Origin: Leifsonia poae | GTDB lineage: Bacteria; Actinomycetota; Actinomycetes; Actinomycetales; Microbacteriaceae | Direction of reading: 5' to 3' | Assembly: GCF_020009625.1 (NCBI RefSeq) | Contig: NZ_JAIHLP010000002.1 | Location: 3,100,001 to 3,164,000, forward strand | DNA length: 64,000 nt | Shown here: piece by piece, positions 8,963 through 18,166 of the stretch | Layout of the letters: each line of letters begins with the position of its first letter | Position numbering within the stretch: position 1 is the stretch's first letter | Translations under genes and position numbers: made by a program | Notes under the pieces: model-generated | Seen by the model: the letters and a program-made list of their open reading frames with translations, nothing else | What the model was told of the DNA's origin: nothing | Database searches by the model: none

Positions 8963-10177
8963 GTGACCCCCTCCGCCGTTCCGCTTCCGCCGCGCCCGCC
9001 CCGGCCGGCCGGCCCCGCGCGCCCGCCCCTGGCCCGGCCGCGCGTTTGCGTGCTCGGCGGGGTGTGTGCGGCACTGGCCGAGCATCTCGGCTGGTCGCTG
9101 CTGGCCGTGCGATGGGTGTTCGTAGCGCTGACTCTCGTCGGGGGCGCCGGTGTTCTGCTCTATCTCTGGTTGTGGGCGCTCACGCCGTTGCGTTCGCCGA
9201 ACACGGCCGATCCGGTGGACGGCGTGCAGCGACGCGTTCCGGTCTCGTGGCTGCTTCTGGCTTTTGCCGCGATCGCCGGCCTCGCGGCGATCGTCTTCGT
9301 GGTGACTGCGGCCGCGCCGTTCTCGGCGCTCGCGGCCGTCGTGGCGATGATCGCGTTCGCCGTCTGCGCGGTCGTCTGGGATCAGCTCGTCGACGTCGGG
9401 GATGCGGCCCGCGGTCCCGCGTCGTCGGCTGTTCTGCGCGTCGCGGCGGGGGCGGGACTGTTGTTCATGGCCATCGCCTTGAGCGCGAGCCCGAACCGTG
9501 TCGACTCGGGGTGGCTCTGGTTGTGCATCATCGCCGTCACGTTTGCGGGCGCGGCGGTTCTGCTTGCCCCGTGGGCTTTCCGACTCTGGCGCGAGCTCAT
9601 CTCGGAGCGCACCGCCCGTATCAAGGAGGAGCAGCGTGCGGAGATCGCGGCCCACCTGCACGACTCGGTCTTGCAGACCCTTGCTCTCATTCAGAACCGC
9701 GCCGGAGCCTCCAGCGAGGTTGCCCGGATCGCCCGCGCGCAGGAACGTGAGCTGCGGGAGTGGCTGTTCGCCGGCGCCGAGACGCCGGTGAGTGACCTCG
9801 CCACCGATCTGCGGGATTTCGGCGCGGCGTTGGAGGTCGATCACCCGGTTCACATCGATGTCGTCGCGGTCGGCGAGCCGGTGGAACGCGGAACGGCCGA
9901 GTTGGCAGCGGCCGCCCGCGAGGCGATGCTGAACGCGGCACGGCACGCCGGGGGAGAGATCTCGGTGTACGTGGAGAGCCGGCCGGGTGCCGTCGATGTG
10001 TTCGTACGCGACCGCGGTGCGGGGTTCGACATCGATTCGCTCCCCGAAGGGCGGCTGGGCGTGCGAGAGTCGATCATCGGCCGGATGAAACGGGCGGGCG
10101 GTTTCGCGACCGTCACGTCGCGAGATTCCGGCACCGAAGTCCATCTGAGCATCGAGTTCGCGAACGAGGCCCCATGA
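8963..10177 (+). CDS. PspC-domain sensor histidine kinase (LiaS/DesK-like, HisKA_3)
   Basis: A 404-aa kinase. The N-terminal third is a PspC domain (LGGVCAALAEHLGWS followed by a hydrophobic helix) and further membrane helices. The phosphoacceptor is His233 in AAHLHDSVLQTLALI, a HisKA_3 box. The C-terminal ATPase domain has the N box EAMLNAARHAGG and the G box RDRGAGFDIDSLPEGRLGVRESI. It should phosphorylate the response regulator whose gene overlaps its stop by 4 bp. I chose GTG 8963 (GGA 8 bp upstream); GTG 8933 is also possible. Fusion of PspC to the kinase suggests the envelope signal is sensed directly by the same domain type found in the divergent operon. Confidence 0.88.
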   Translation: MTPSAVPLPPRPPRPAGPARPPLARPRVCVLGGVCAALAEHLGWSLLAVRWVFVALTLVGGAGVLLYLWLWALTPLRSPNTADPVDGVQRRVPVSWLLLAFAAIAGLAAIVFVVTAAAPFSALAAVVAMIAFAVCAVVWDQLVDVGDAARGPASSAVLRVAAGAGLLFMAIALSASPNRVDSGWLWLCIIAVTFAGAAVLLAPWAFRLWRELISERTARIKEEQRAEIAAHLHDSVLQTLALIQNRAGASSEVARIARAQERELREWLFAGAETPVSDLATDLRDFGAALEVDHPVHIDVVAVGEPVERGTAELAAAAREAMLNAARHAGGEISVYVESRPGAVDVFVRDRGAGFDIDSLPEGRLGVRESIIGRMKRAGGFATVTSRDSGTEVHLSIEFANEAP

Positions 10178-10875
10178 CAGATTCATCCGACACCCCCGAC
10201 GCTCCTGCGGAGCCTGCCGCGTTCGCGCCGATCACGGTGGCGATCATCGACGACCATTCGATCTTCCGGTCCGGCCTGCGTGCCGATCTCGACCGGCGGC
10301 TCGACGTGGTGGCTGAGGCGGCGGATGTGGATGCGGCAGTGGCTGCGATCCTCGCCTCGCGACCGGGCGTCGTGCTGCTCGACGTGCACCTTCCCGGCGG
10401 CGCCGGGGGTGGGGGCGCGGAGGTCGTGCGGCGCACGATCGCCGAGTGTCCGACCACCCGCTTTCTCGCCCTCAGCGTCTCCGACGCGGCGGAAGACGTC
10501 GTCGGCGTCATCCGGGCCGGTGCGCGCGGTTATCTCACGAAAGGCAGCTCGGGCAGCCAGGTGAGTGACGCCGTTGTCGCCGTCGCGAGTGGCGATGCCG
10601 TGTTCTCGCCGCGTCTTGCCGGGTTCGTGCTCGACGCCTTCGGTGCGGCCGCCGGCGAGCAGGCCGAGACGACCGATGAGCTCGATCGGCTCTCCGCACG
10701 GGAGCGCGAGGTCATGCGGCTCATCGCGCGGGGCCACTCCTACAAGGAGGTCGCCGCCGACCTCTTCATCTCGATCAAGACCGTTGAGACCCATGTCTCG
10801 GCCGTTCTGCGGAAACTGCAACTCTCTTCGCGCCACGAACTCACCGCGTGGGCTCTCGAACGCAAACTCCTGTAG
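10174..10875 (+). CDS. LuxR/NarL-family response regulator
   Basis: A 233-aa two-domain regulator. The receiver domain shows the acidic pair Asp26/Asp27 (IIDDHSIFR), phosphoacceptor Asp70 (LLDVHLPGG), the conserved Ser in LALSVSD, and Lys in YLTKGSSG. The C-terminal LuxR HTH is clear: LSAREREVMRLIARGHSYKEVA then SIKTVETHVSAVLRKL. It overlaps the PspC-kinase gene by 4 bp (ATGA) and is its obvious partner. By analogy with LiaR/MacR-type systems it probably controls the divergent PspC/ABC operon; no binding site is proven. Confidence 0.93.
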   Translation: MTDSSDTPDAPAEPAAFAPITVAIIDDHSIFRSGLRADLDRRLDVVAEAADVDAAVAAILASRPGVVLLDVHLPGGAGGGGAEVVRRTIAECPTTRFLALSVSDAAEDVVGVIRAGARGYLTKGSSGSQVSDAVVAVASGDAVFSPRLAGFVLDAFGAAAGEQAETTDELDRLSAREREVMRLIARGHSYKEVAADLFISIKTVETHVSAVLRKLQLSSRHELTAWALERKLL

Positions 10876-10883
10876 CGGCGTCG

Positions 10884-11810
10884 TCATCCCGCCCTCCACG
10901 ATCGCCCCGGCAGTTCGGCGGTGACACGGCGGTGTGAGCGCAATGCGAGAACGGCGCGGATGCGGCGACCGAGCCCCTCGTCGGCGATGTCCTCCGGGCC
11001 GAGCTGGACGATCTGCCATCCGTCGGCTTGCAGATCGAGCTGGCGACTGAGGTCGGAGCGGTACGCCTGAGGTTCCCGATGATGGTCGCCCTGGTACTCG
11101 AGAACGACCCGGCTCGCCGGAAAGACCAGATCACCCCGGTAGCGGCGCCCACTGGAAGTGTGGAGCGGTGGGTTGGCGACGAAGCCGCCGATCCCGGCTT
11201 GGAGCAGCCGAACACGCAGCCGGGACTCCTGTGGCGACTCCGCGGCCGGATCGATCAGGTCGAGCGCGCCGACGAGTCTGCCGCGCCCGCGACGGCCGGG
11301 GTAGGAGGTGAGGGCGGCGCGCAGAGCTTCGACCGTCGTCGTGGGCGCGCGGGTGGCCACGAGATGGTCCCCGGCGACGACCAGCTCTTCGAGCGAGAGG
11401 GCCTCGGCCAGCTCGCACCACATCCGTTCCGTCGAGCTGAGCGGCAACCCGTTGCTCACGGTGACGTCGCCCGGACGGATGCGCACCGAATGCCCGACGA
11501 CGCCCGCCGACCGCGGCGCTCGCCGTGGCGCGGGGACGGAGACATGCACGTCGTCGGGCAGCCGGGGGAGCGGGACGCCGCGCAGCGCTGCTGCGGTCGG
11601 ACCACTGAAGAAGCCGCCGACGATCGTCTGCGCGCAGGCGCGGCAGCGTTCGGTCAGGTCGAGGTCGTGGCGGGCGGCGACGACACCATGGAACGGGCGG
11701 TGGAGGTCGCGGTTGCGCAGGCGGCTGTCGCTGACGCCATGCCGCCGGGCCTCCGCGGGCGTGAAGGTGCGGAAGCGGAGTTCGGTGGGCAGCTGTTGCG
11801 GTGTTCTCAT
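10884..11810 (-). CDS. AbiEi-like/DUF559 endonuclease-fold protein
   Basis: A 308-aa protein of a group common in actinobacteria. The N-terminal part (ARRHGVSDSRLRNRDLHRPFHGVV, then FSGPTAAALRGVPLP) resembles the winged-helix antitoxin-like region annotated as AbiEi. The C-terminal part (YRGDLVFPASRVVLEYQGDHHR) has the acidic and Glu residues of the DUF559/Vsr-like PD-(D/E)XK nuclease fold. No toxin gene lies next to it, so an antitoxin role is not supported by context. It is convergent with the response regulator, ending 9 bp away. CAGAGT lies 6 bp before the ATG, a possible leaderless promoter. Confidence 0.75.
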   Translation of the reverse strand: MRTPQQLPTELRFRTFTPAEARRHGVSDSRLRNRDLHRPFHGVVAARHDLDLTERCRACAQTIVGGFFSGPTAAALRGVPLPRLPDDVHVSVPAPRRAPRSAGVVGHSVRIRPGDVTVSNGLPLSSTERMWCELAEALSLEELVVAGDHLVATRAPTTTVEALRAALTSYPGRRGRGRLVGALDLIDPAAESPQESRLRVRLLQAGIGGFVANPPLHTSSGRRYRGDLVFPASRVVLEYQGDHHREPQAYRSDLSRQLDLQADGWQIVQLGPEDIADEGLGRRIRAVLALRSHRRVTAELPGRSWRAG

Positions 11811-11950
11811 GCCTCAACTCTGCCGAGCTGGAAGGGCGGGATGGGGTTATCCACAGGGCGGATGCGGTGGCACTTCGTGAGTGGTCGCAGAATGTCGCTT
11901 TGGGGGCGAAATGGGTCGCGAGAACGACGTTTTGCGACCGTTCGCGGCCA

Positions 11951-11997
11951 GGGGGGTGGGTGGGGTGGGTGGGGCGGGACGGGGTGAGGGCGGGGGG
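11951..11997 (+). other. G-quadruplex-prone G tract
   Basis: Eight or more runs of 3-6 G separated by one to a few bases (GGGGGGTGGGTGGGG..., ending GGGCGGGGGG) on the plus strand. It lies between the aminotransferase stop (11998) and the start of the DUF559 gene (11810), both leftward, so the transcript would be C-rich and the quadruplex would form on the non-template DNA strand. No gene is visible in 11811-11997. Confidence 0.6.
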
Positions 11998-13212
11998 CTA
12001 GCGGAAGAGGCGTTGCAGGCGGCGCACGCCTTCGAGGAGTTCGTCGTCGCCGAGAGCGTACGAGAGGCGCAGGTAGCCCGACGGTCCGAACGCCTCGCCG
12101 GGCACGGTGGCGACCTCGGCCTGGTCGAGGATCAGGTCGGCGAGTTCGAGAGAGGTCGTCGGTGTCACGCCGCCCCACGTCCGTCCCAGCAGGCCGGAAA
12201 CGTCCGGATAGACGTAGAAGGCGCCGAGCGGTGTCGGGGTGATGACGCCGGGGATCGTGTTCAGTTCGGCGACGATGGTTCGGCGGCGGCGGTCGAACGC
12301 CTGACGCATCTGCTCTTCGGGTTCCTGCGGGCCGGTGAGGGCTTCGAGGGCGGCACGCTGCGAGATATTGGAGACGTTCGAGGAGAGGTGCGATTGCAGG
12401 TTGGCGGCGGCGGCGATCGCGTCGGCGGGGCCGGTCATCCAGCCCACGCGCCAGCCGGTCATCGCGTAGGTCTTGGCGACGCCGTTGACGAGGATGGTGC
12501 GGTCGGCCAGCTCGGGCACCGCCTCCACGATCGAGACGGCTTTCACTCCGTCGTAGGTGAGGTTCTGGTAGATCTCGTCGCTGATGACCCACAGTCCGTG
12601 CGATTCGGCCCAACGTCCGATCTCTTCCACCTGGGCCGGTGAGTACACGGCGCCCGTCGGGTTGGACGGCGAGACGAAGAGGAGCACCTTCGTACGGTCG
12701 GTGCGCGCGGCCTCCAACTGGTCGACGGTGACGAGGTAGCCCTGGTCGGCACCCGCGAAGACGTCGACCTGCGTGCCGCCGGCGAGTTTGATGGCTTCGG
12801 GGTATGTCGTCCAGTACGGGGTGGGGACGAGGACCTCGTCGCCGGGGTCGAGCAGGGTGGCGAAGGCTTGGTAGACGGCCTGTTTGCCGCCGTTGGTGAC
12901 GACGACCTGCCGCGGGTCGACGGTGAGCCCGGAGTCGCGGAGGGTCTTCGCGGCGATCGCCTCGCGCAGCTCGGGCAGGCCGGCCGCAGGGGTGTACCGG
13001 TAGTTGCGGGGGTCTCGGACGGCGGCGAGGGCGGCGTCGACGATGTTCGCGGGGGTGACGAAGTCGGGTTCGCCCGCGGCGTAGCTGATCACAGGGCGGC
13101 CCTGCGCTTTGAGCGCTTTTGCCTTCGAGTCGACTTTGAGGGTGGCCGATTCGGCGATGGCGTCGATTCGGCGGGAGAGTCGGGGGTGGGCGGGGCGCTG
13201 CGGTGCGGTCAC
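11998..13212 (-). CDS. aspC: Pyridoxal-phosphate aminotransferase, class I (AspC-like)
   Basis: A 404-aa fold-type I aminotransferase. Features are the N-terminal [10 protein letters not shown], the cofactor-binding NGGKQAVYQ region, the substrate/cofactor Asn in [13 protein letters not shown] Lys247 in [13 protein letters not shown], and the C-terminal Arg in SGYLRLSYA. It transfers amino groups between amino acids and 2-oxoacids, aspartate being the usual donor. Start GTG 13212 was chosen because the 27 codons upstream encode nothing conserved. TAAAGT lies 8 bp before it and no Shine-Dalgarno is seen. Its position just before tRNA-Trp/secE, in the opposite direction, is common in related actinobacteria. 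Confidence 0.88.
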   Translation of the reverse strand: MTAPQRPAHPRLSRRIDAIAESATLKVDSKAKALKAQGRPVISYAAGEPDFVTPANIVDAALAAVRDPRNYRYTPAAGLPELREAIAAKTLRDSGLTVDPRQVVVTNGGKQAVYQAFATLLDPGDEVLVPTPYWTTYPEAIKLAGGTQVDVFAGADQGYLVTVDQLEAARTDRTKVLLFVSPSNPTGAVYSPAQVEEIGRWAESHGLWVISDEIYQNLTYDGVKAVSIVEAVPELADRTILVNGVAKTYAMTGWRVGWMTGPADAIAAAANLQSHLSSNVSNISQRAALEALTGPQEPEEQMRQAFDRRRRTIVAELNTIPGVITPTPLGAFYVYPDVSGLLGRTWGGVTPTTSLELADLILDQAEVATVPGEAFGPSGYLRLSYALGDDELLEGVRRLQRLFR

Positions 13213-13407
13213 GGGGGTCAACTTTACAGTGGGGGGTTCGTCCCATACACTTGTTCGCGGTAGTTGAAATCTGCCATGCTTTTTTGCGCCCATTTCTCGG
13301 CAATGATGGTTGGTGGAACGATCGTGCTGCGTGTGAAAACTCGTCAGCCTGATCGGTTAGCCTTGTTCGAGGATGTGCGCGATCGAGTGTCGCGATCTCA
13401 CTTTCCT

Positions 13408-13480
13408 AGGGCGGTGGCTCAATTGGTAGAGCAGCGGTCTCCAAAACCGCAGGTTGCAGGTTCAAGTCCTGTCCGCCCTG
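13408..13480 (+). tRNA. tRNA-Trp (anticodon CCA)
   Basis: A complete cloverleaf of 73 nt. Acceptor arms AGGGCGG/CCGCCCT, D-arm GCTC...GAGC, anticodon stem GCGGT/ACCGC with loop CTCCAAA and anticodon CCA at 13441-13443, T-arm GCAGG TTCAAGT CCTGT, and discriminator G. The 3' CCA is not encoded (the sequence continues CA-AGT). Location directly upstream of secE-nusG is a conserved bacterial arrangement. Confidence 0.97.
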
Positions 13481-13522
13481 CAAGTCGGCACCCTGGTGCC
13501 GGCCCACGAAAGGTGTAACGAG

Positions 13523-13795
13523 GTGGCCCGAAAAGTTATCGACGAGCCGAGCGAGGAAGTCGTCGCCAACGCGAAGAAAGAGCGCGCCGCAAAGCGCGGT
13601 CCCTTCGCACGGATCGCCCTGTTCATCCGGCAGGTGATCGGCGAACTCAAGAAGGTCGTCACGCCGACCCGTAAAGAACTTCTGAGCTACACCGGTGTCG
13701 TGCTCGTCTTCGTGGTGATCATGATGGCGCTGGTGTCCCTGCTCGACTGGATCTTCGGTCTCGGTGTCTTCTGGGTGTTCGGGAATCCTTCCTGA
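13523..13795 (+). CDS. secE: Preprotein translocase subunit SecE
   Basis: A 90-aa single-span SecE. It has an amphipathic charged N-terminus, the conserved IGELKKVVTPTRKELLSYT surface helix, and one C-terminal membrane helix (about 60-82). SecE clamps SecY in the inner-membrane protein-conducting channel. GTG 13523 is chosen because AAAGG lies 9 bp upstream; the frame extends back into the tRNA but cannot be coding there. It lies 42 bp after tRNA-Trp and 57 bp before nusG. Confidence 0.95.
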   Translation: MARKVIDEPSEEVVANAKKERAAKRGPFARIALFIRQVIGELKKVVTPTRKELLSYTGVVLVFVVIMMALVSLLDWIFGLGVFWVFGNPS

Positions 13796-13852
13796 TCCCG
13801 GGTCGACCGACCCCTCGATTCACCGGCCAACGACAGAAATGGAATGAAATCA

Positions 13853-14776
13853 GTGTCTGAGACAAATCGCGACGACGTGGACTGGGCGACCGCAGCCGAG
13901 CAGTCCTCCGAAGACGATGAGGCGCAGACCGGTAACGTTCTTGCCGCCGACGAGGAGGCGGTCGACGCTGCCGAGCACGAGGCCCTGCATGTGGTCGCCG
14001 GCGACGGCACCGAGATCGATCTCGATGCTGTTCTCGACGCGATGGCCGAAGCCGTCGACCCCGAGGCGGACCGCGCCGTCGACGAGGCCCTCGAGGTCGA
14101 CGACGAGCAGGAGGCCGAAGCGGCCCTCGAGGCCGTCGAGGACGAGGACGCCACGGCCGCCGACCCCTACGAGGAGTTCCGCGCCGAGCTGCGCAGCAAG
14201 ATCGGCAAGTGGTACGTCATCCACTCCTACGCGGGCTTCGAGCGCCGCGTGAAGTCGAACATCGAGAACCGCATGGTCTCGCTGTCGATGGAAGACTTCA
14301 TCTTCGAGGTGCAGGTTCCGATGGAAGACGTCGTCGAGATCAAGAACGGCCAGCGCAAGATGGTCAACCGGGTGCGCATCCCGGGTTACGTGCTCGTGCG
14401 TATGGACCTCAACGAAGACAGCTGGTCGGTCGTGCGGCACACGCCGGGCGTGACCGGGTTCGTGGGCAACGCGCACAACCCCACACCGCTTCGTTTCGAA
14501 GAGGCATTCTCGATGCTGAAGAGCCTCGTGCAGATCCAGGAGGCCCCGACCAAGGGCGGCGCCGCCAAGGGTGCCAAGACCGCTCAGCGTGTCATCCCCG
14601 CCGAGGTCGACTTCGAGATCGGCGAGACGATCACGATCAAGGAAGGCTCGTTCGCGGGCCTGCCCGGATCGATCAGCGAGATCAAGCCCGAGAGCGGCAA
14701 GCTCACCGTGCTCGTCTCCCTGTTCGAGCGCGAAACGCCGGTCGAGCTCAGCTTCGACCAGGTGACGAAGCTCTAA
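13853..14776 (+). CDS. nusG: Transcription termination/antitermination factor NusG
   Basis: A 307-aa NusG. The long acidic N-terminal extension (about 1-115, Glu/Asp/Ala-rich) is characteristic of actinobacterial NusG. It is followed by the NGN domain (KWYVIHSYAGFE ... RIPGYVLVRM ... TPGVTGFVG) and a C-terminal KOW domain (IKEGSFAGLPGSISEI). It binds RNA polymerase, the clamp helices and ribosomal S10/Rho. GTG 13853 (N-terminus SETNRDDVDW) has GGA about 9 bp upstream; ATG 13844 is a less likely alternative. Confidence 0.95.
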   Translation: MSETNRDDVDWATAAEQSSEDDEAQTGNVLAADEEAVDAAEHEALHVVAGDGTEIDLDAVLDAMAEAVDPEADRAVDEALEVDDEQEAEAALEAVEDEDATAADPYEEFRAELRSKIGKWYVIHSYAGFERRVKSNIENRMVSLSMEDFIFEVQVPMEDVVEIKNGQRKMVNRVRIPGYVLVRMDLNEDSWSVVRHTPGVTGFVGNAHNPTPLRFEEAFSMLKSLVQIQEAPTKGGAAKGAKTAQRVIPAEVDFEIGETITIKEGSFAGLPGSISEIKPESGKLTVLVSLFERETPVELSFDQVTKL

Positions 14777-14875
14777 CCACAGATTTCCAGAACACCGGAT
14801 CTCGGAATGGCCGAGAAACCGGGAGAGCCGTTCGGGATCCGTTCTGAACGTTCGAATACAAAAAAAGGAAGAAAC

Positions 14876-15307
14876 ATGGCACCGAAGAAAAAGGCAACTG
14901 GTCTGATCAAGCTTCAGATCAACGCCGGCGCCGCCAACCCCGCCCCGCCGATCGGTCCGGCGCTGGGTCAGCACGGCGTCAACATCATGGAGTTCTGCAA
15001 GGCCTACAACGCGGCGACCGAGTCGCAGCGCGGCAACGTCATCCCGGTGGAGATCACCGTCTACGAGGACCGTTCGTTCACGTTCATCCTCAAGACCCCG
15101 CCGGCCGCCGAGCTCATCAAGAAGGCCGCCGGCGTCGCCAAGGGTTCCGGCGTCCCGCACACCAACAAGGTGGGCAAGCTGAGCCAGGAGCAGGTCCGCG
15201 CGATCGCCGAGCAGAAGATGGTCGACCTCAACGCGAACGACATCGACGCCGCGTCGAAGATCATCGCCGGCACCGCCCGTTCGATGGGCATCACGGTCGA
15301 GGCGTAA
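14876..15307 (+). CDS. rplK: 50S ribosomal protein L11
   Basis: A 143-aa L11. The Pro-rich N-terminal signature [21 protein letters not shown] is where thiopeptides bind near the GTPase-associated centre, and the C-terminal RNA-binding domain reads [21 protein letters not shown] 14876 has a strong Shine-Dalgarno (AAGGAAG). Full length for the family. It is followed 90 bp later by rplA; L11 and L1 genes form the classical operon in which L1 can repress its own mRNA. Confidence 0.98.
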   Translation: MAPKKKATGLIKLQINAGAANPAPPIGPALGQHGVNIMEFCKAYNAATESQRGNVIPVEITVYEDRSFTFILKTPPAAELIKKAAGVAKGSGVPHTNKVGKLSQEQVRAIAEQKMVDLNANDIDAASKIIAGTARSMGITVEA

Positions 15308-15397
15308 GCCCGACACCCTCCACTGGCACCAGCCAACCCAGACACATCCGTGGCAGAGCCGGCCAGGCTCGCACCACATTCTCGACAGGAGAAACAA

Positions 15398-16087
15398 ATG
15401 GCACAGAAGTCAAAGGCCTACCGGGCCGCGGCCGAGAAGATCGAGGCCGGAAAGCTCTACACCCCCGATGAGGCCGTCGCGCTCGCTCGCGAGACCGGCT
15501 CGGCCAAGTTCAACTCGACCGTCGAGGTCGCGCTGAAGCTCGGCGTCGACCCGCGCAAAGCGGACCAGATGGTGCGCGGCACCGTGATTCTTCCTCACGG
15601 CACCGGCAAGACCGCGCGCGTCATCGTGTTCGCGACCGGTCCGGCCGCTGAGGCCGCGATCGCCGCCGGTGCAGACGAGGTCGGCGGAGACGAGCTCATC
15701 GAGAAGGTCGCCGGTGGGTACACCGCGTTCGACTCGGCGGTCTCCACCCCCGAGCTCATGGGCAAGGTCGGTCGTCTCGGCAAGGTGCTCGGCCCGCGTG
15801 GCCTCATGCCCAACCCGAAGACCGGCACCGTGACTCCGGATGTGGCCAAGGCCGTCTCCGACATCAAGGGTGGAAAGATCGAGTTCCGCGTCGACAAGCA
15901 CTCCAACGTGCACTTCGTCGTCGGCAAGGCGGCTTTCACGCCCGAGCAGCTGCAGGAGAACATCAACGCCGCGCTCGAAGAGGTCGTTCGCCTGAAGCCG
16001 TCCTCCTCGAAGGGTCGCTACATCCAGAAGGGCGCCGTGTCGACCACGTTCGGCCCGGGCATCCCGCTGGATGTCAACGCGATCTAG
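15398..16087 (+). CDS. rplA: 50S ribosomal protein L1
   Basis: A 229-aa L1, full length. Conserved segments include [21 protein letters not shown] and the signature [21 protein letters not shown]. It binds 23S rRNA at the L1 stalk and regulates its own operon. ATG 15398 has the Shine-Dalgarno AGGAG 7 bp upstream. It is the last gene of this ribosomal block: a terminator follows at once, and rplJ-rplL lie about 21 kb away. Confidence 0.98.
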   Translation: MAQKSKAYRAAAEKIEAGKLYTPDEAVALARETGSAKFNSTVEVALKLGVDPRKADQMVRGTVILPHGTGKTARVIVFATGPAAEAAIAAGADEVGGDELIEKVAGGYTAFDSAVSTPELMGKVGRLGKVLGPRGLMPNPKTGTVTPDVAKAVSDIKGGKIEFRVDKHSNVHFVVGKAAFTPEQLQENINAALEEVVRLKPSSSKGRYIQKGAVSTTFGPGIPLDVNAI

Positions 16088-16105
16088 TCGCGACAAGCAC
16101 CACAC

Positions 16106-16145
16106 GAAAGGCCCGCCCCTGCACGCAGGAGCGGGCCTTTCGCTG
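16106..16145 (+). terminator. Rho-independent terminator after rplA
   Basis: 11-bp perfect stem GAAAGGCCCGC (16106-16116) with GCGGGCCTTTC (16131-16141), and an additional CCTG/CAGG hairpin in the loop. The A-rich left and T-rich right ends make it usable from both strands, serving rplA and the convergent S53 peptidase gene. Confidence 0.85.
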
Positions 16146-16168
16146 TCTGGGTTTTTGCAGTCCGGCCG

Positions 16169-18166
16169 CTAGTGGCGGCCAGCGGCCACCAGGGAGAGCA
16201 GCCCGAACGAGACGCCGCCGAGACCGGTGACGCTGTCGTAGCCCTTCGCCGTCTTCAGCGAGGTGTCCTGATCGAACGAGACCAGGTAGCTGTTGCCGCT
16301 CGTCGCGCTCGTGTAGGCCACGGCCTGGGTCGGGTTCAGCGGCAGCACATCGCGGAAGCTGCTGGGCAGCACCCGCTTGATGCCGTACAGCGTGGGGTTG
16401 GCGAACCCGATCGACGTGTGGGTCGACTGCTGCACGAGCGCGATCTGCGCCGCGACGATCGGCGTGGCGAGCGAGGTGCCGCCGTACGTCTCGTTCACGA
16501 AGTCGCCGGTCTCCAGCGTGGTGTCATCGATGATCGGGCGCAGGCCGATCTGGAAGCCGGTGTACGGGTCGGCCAGTGCAGCGACATCCGGAGACACCCG
16601 GAAACCGTTTGCCAGCGAAGCCGGAACGGCGTTCTTCTGGTAGTCCGGCTGCGGGAAGATCGCGCTGGTCCCACCGCCGGCGCCGCCGACGAACCGGGTG
16701 CCGGGCAGCGGTTCAGTGTAGGCGAGAGCACCTGTCGAGGTTTTCACGATCTGGTCGACCGTGTCGCCCCAGCCGGTCTCGAAAGCCATCTTGCCGTTCT
16801 TGTCGATACCCATGCTCGTTCCGCCCACCGCGGTGACCCACGGCGAGGAAGCCGGGAAGTCGGGGGAAGGGTAGCCGAGGTTGGCCGCTTCGTCGCCGTT
16901 GTCCCCGCTGGAGAAGTAGAGGCCGATCCCTTCGCCCGCAGCCTGCAGCTGGATGTTGACCTCACCCTGGATGACGTCGGCCGGCACAGCCTCACCCACG
17001 TTGCCGTAGCTGTTGCTGACGATCGTGGCGAGCTTGTTGTCGAGGATCTTGGACATGGCGACATCAAGGCCGCCGCCGCAGTTCGTGCCGCCGACGTAGA
17101 GGATGCGTGCGCCCGGAGCGATGCCGTGCACCGATTCGACGTCGAGCGTCTGTTCGCTCTGCCATCCGCTCGGGTACTGGCAGATCGCCTGGTCGGTGAA
17201 CTCGCTCGGCTTCGGCACCAGCTGCTGATAGCTGGAGTTGGTGAGCCCGGGCTCGCCGTTCGCGGCCGAGTAGGTGTTCACATCTTTCACGATGCTCGGG
17301 CTGGCGTAGGCGTCGATGATCGCGACGGTCTGGCCTGAGCCGTTCACGCCGCTCTTCGTGAGACTGCTGAGGCCGTAGGCCGAACGGAGCTGCGAGGGGG
17401 TGTAGCCGCAGTTGTATGTTCCGTACTGCGTCTGCCCGTTGTAGCTCGGCGGCACCGTCACCACATGCTCACCGGAGTAGTGCGAGCAGGGTGTGCTCAC
17501 GACCGGGGCGGCCGCGGCTTTGCGGCTGATCTGCGGGGTGCTGGATGCTCCGAGGTCGCCTTGCCGGATGGAGTCCGGCCGGGTCAGCATCCGGGATTGC
17601 TCGATGCTCACTCCGGAGACTTTGGATCCGACGGCGCTCGGGAGCGACGGGGCCGAGGTCGGCGCGATGAGCTGCTGTCCGGCGTAGTCGAACGAGTGCA
17701 GCGAAGTTCCGAAGATGGAGCCGAGCTGCTCGGCCGTTCCGCGGAAGACGACGTATTGCCGGCTGGCGGGGACCGCGGTGATGGTGAGGCCGGCCGTCGT
17801 GAGGAAGCTGACCACAGCATCCGAGTCGGCCTGCGTCGGGGAGAACCTGCTGATCCACTGTGCCGGGCTCAGCGCTTTGCGGAAGGCCAGGTTGATGGGT
17901 GAGGAGACCGCCTTCGCCAGCGCTGTCGCGCCCTGCGGGTCACGCAGTGGAAGGTAGATCTCTCCCTCGATCGTCTCATCCGTGGGGGCGGCTCCGGCGT
18001 CGTTGGCGGCGGTGGCCCATTTCGGAACCGAATCGGTGAAGGTGACACGGTCGGCTGCGTTGGCCGCCCCGATGCCTGTCATCGACAGGGCGACCACAGC
18101 GGTTGCTGTGGCGATGATCCCCACGGCCCTTTTGTGAAGGGCTCGCCGGTTGATGCGAGTTGTCAT
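16169..18166 (-). CDS. Secreted sedolisin (S53) serine-carboxyl peptidase
   Basis: A 665-aa preproprotein. A Sec-type signal peptide (basic start RINRRALHKR, hydrophobic core, ANA-A cleavage near 37) is followed by a pro-kumamolisin activation domain (about 45-195). The catalytic domain has Glu338 and Asp342 in SEQTLDVES, oxyanion Asp422 in SSGDNGDEA, and nucleophile Ser565 in GGTSLATP; these spacings match kumamolisin. Sedolisins are acid-active endopeptidases secreted for protein degradation. The start is placed at the second ATG because AAGGA lies 8 bp before it. It is convergent with rplA and shares its terminator. Confidence 0.93.
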   Translation of the reverse strand: MTTRINRRALHKRAVGIIATATAVVALSMTGIGAANAADRVTFTDSVPKWATAANDAGAAPTDETIEGEIYLPLRDPQGATALAKAVSSPINLAFRKALSPAQWISRFSPTQADSDAVVSFLTTAGLTITAVPASRQYVVFRGTAEQLGSIFGTSLHSFDYAGQQLIAPTSAPSLPSAVGSKVSGVSIEQSRMLTRPDSIRQGDLGASSTPQISRKAAAAPVVSTPCSHYSGEHVVTVPPSYNGQTQYGTYNCGYTPSQLRSAYGLSSLTKSGVNGSGQTVAIIDAYASPSIVKDVNTYSAANGEPGLTNSSYQQLVPKPSEFTDQAICQYPSGWQSEQTLDVESVHGIAPGARILYVGGTNCGGGLDVAMSKILDNKLATIVSNSYGNVGEAVPADVIQGEVNIQLQAAGEGIGLYFSSGDNGDEAANLGYPSPDFPASSPWVTAVGGTSMGIDKNGKMAFETGWGDTVDQIVKTSTGALAYTEPLPGTRFVGGAGGGTSAIFPQPDYQKNAVPASLANGFRVSPDVAALADPYTGFQIGLRPIIDDTTLETGDFVNETYGGTSLATPIVAAQIALVQQSTHTSIGFANPTLYGIKRVLPSSFRDVLPLNPTQAVAYTSATSGNSYLVSFDQDTSLKTAKGYDSVTGLGGVSFGLLSLVAAGRH

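Noticed and set aside
8884..10186. Upstream part of the 1040-codon minus frame ahead of the PspC gene
   Set aside because: It lies antisense to the PspC-kinase gene and is Arg/His/Asp-rich; only the part from 8884 downward encodes conserved sequence.
13264..13518. 84-codon frame spanning the tRNA-Trp gene
   Set aside because: Its middle is the translation of the tRNA (AVAQLVEQRSPKPQ), a known artefact.
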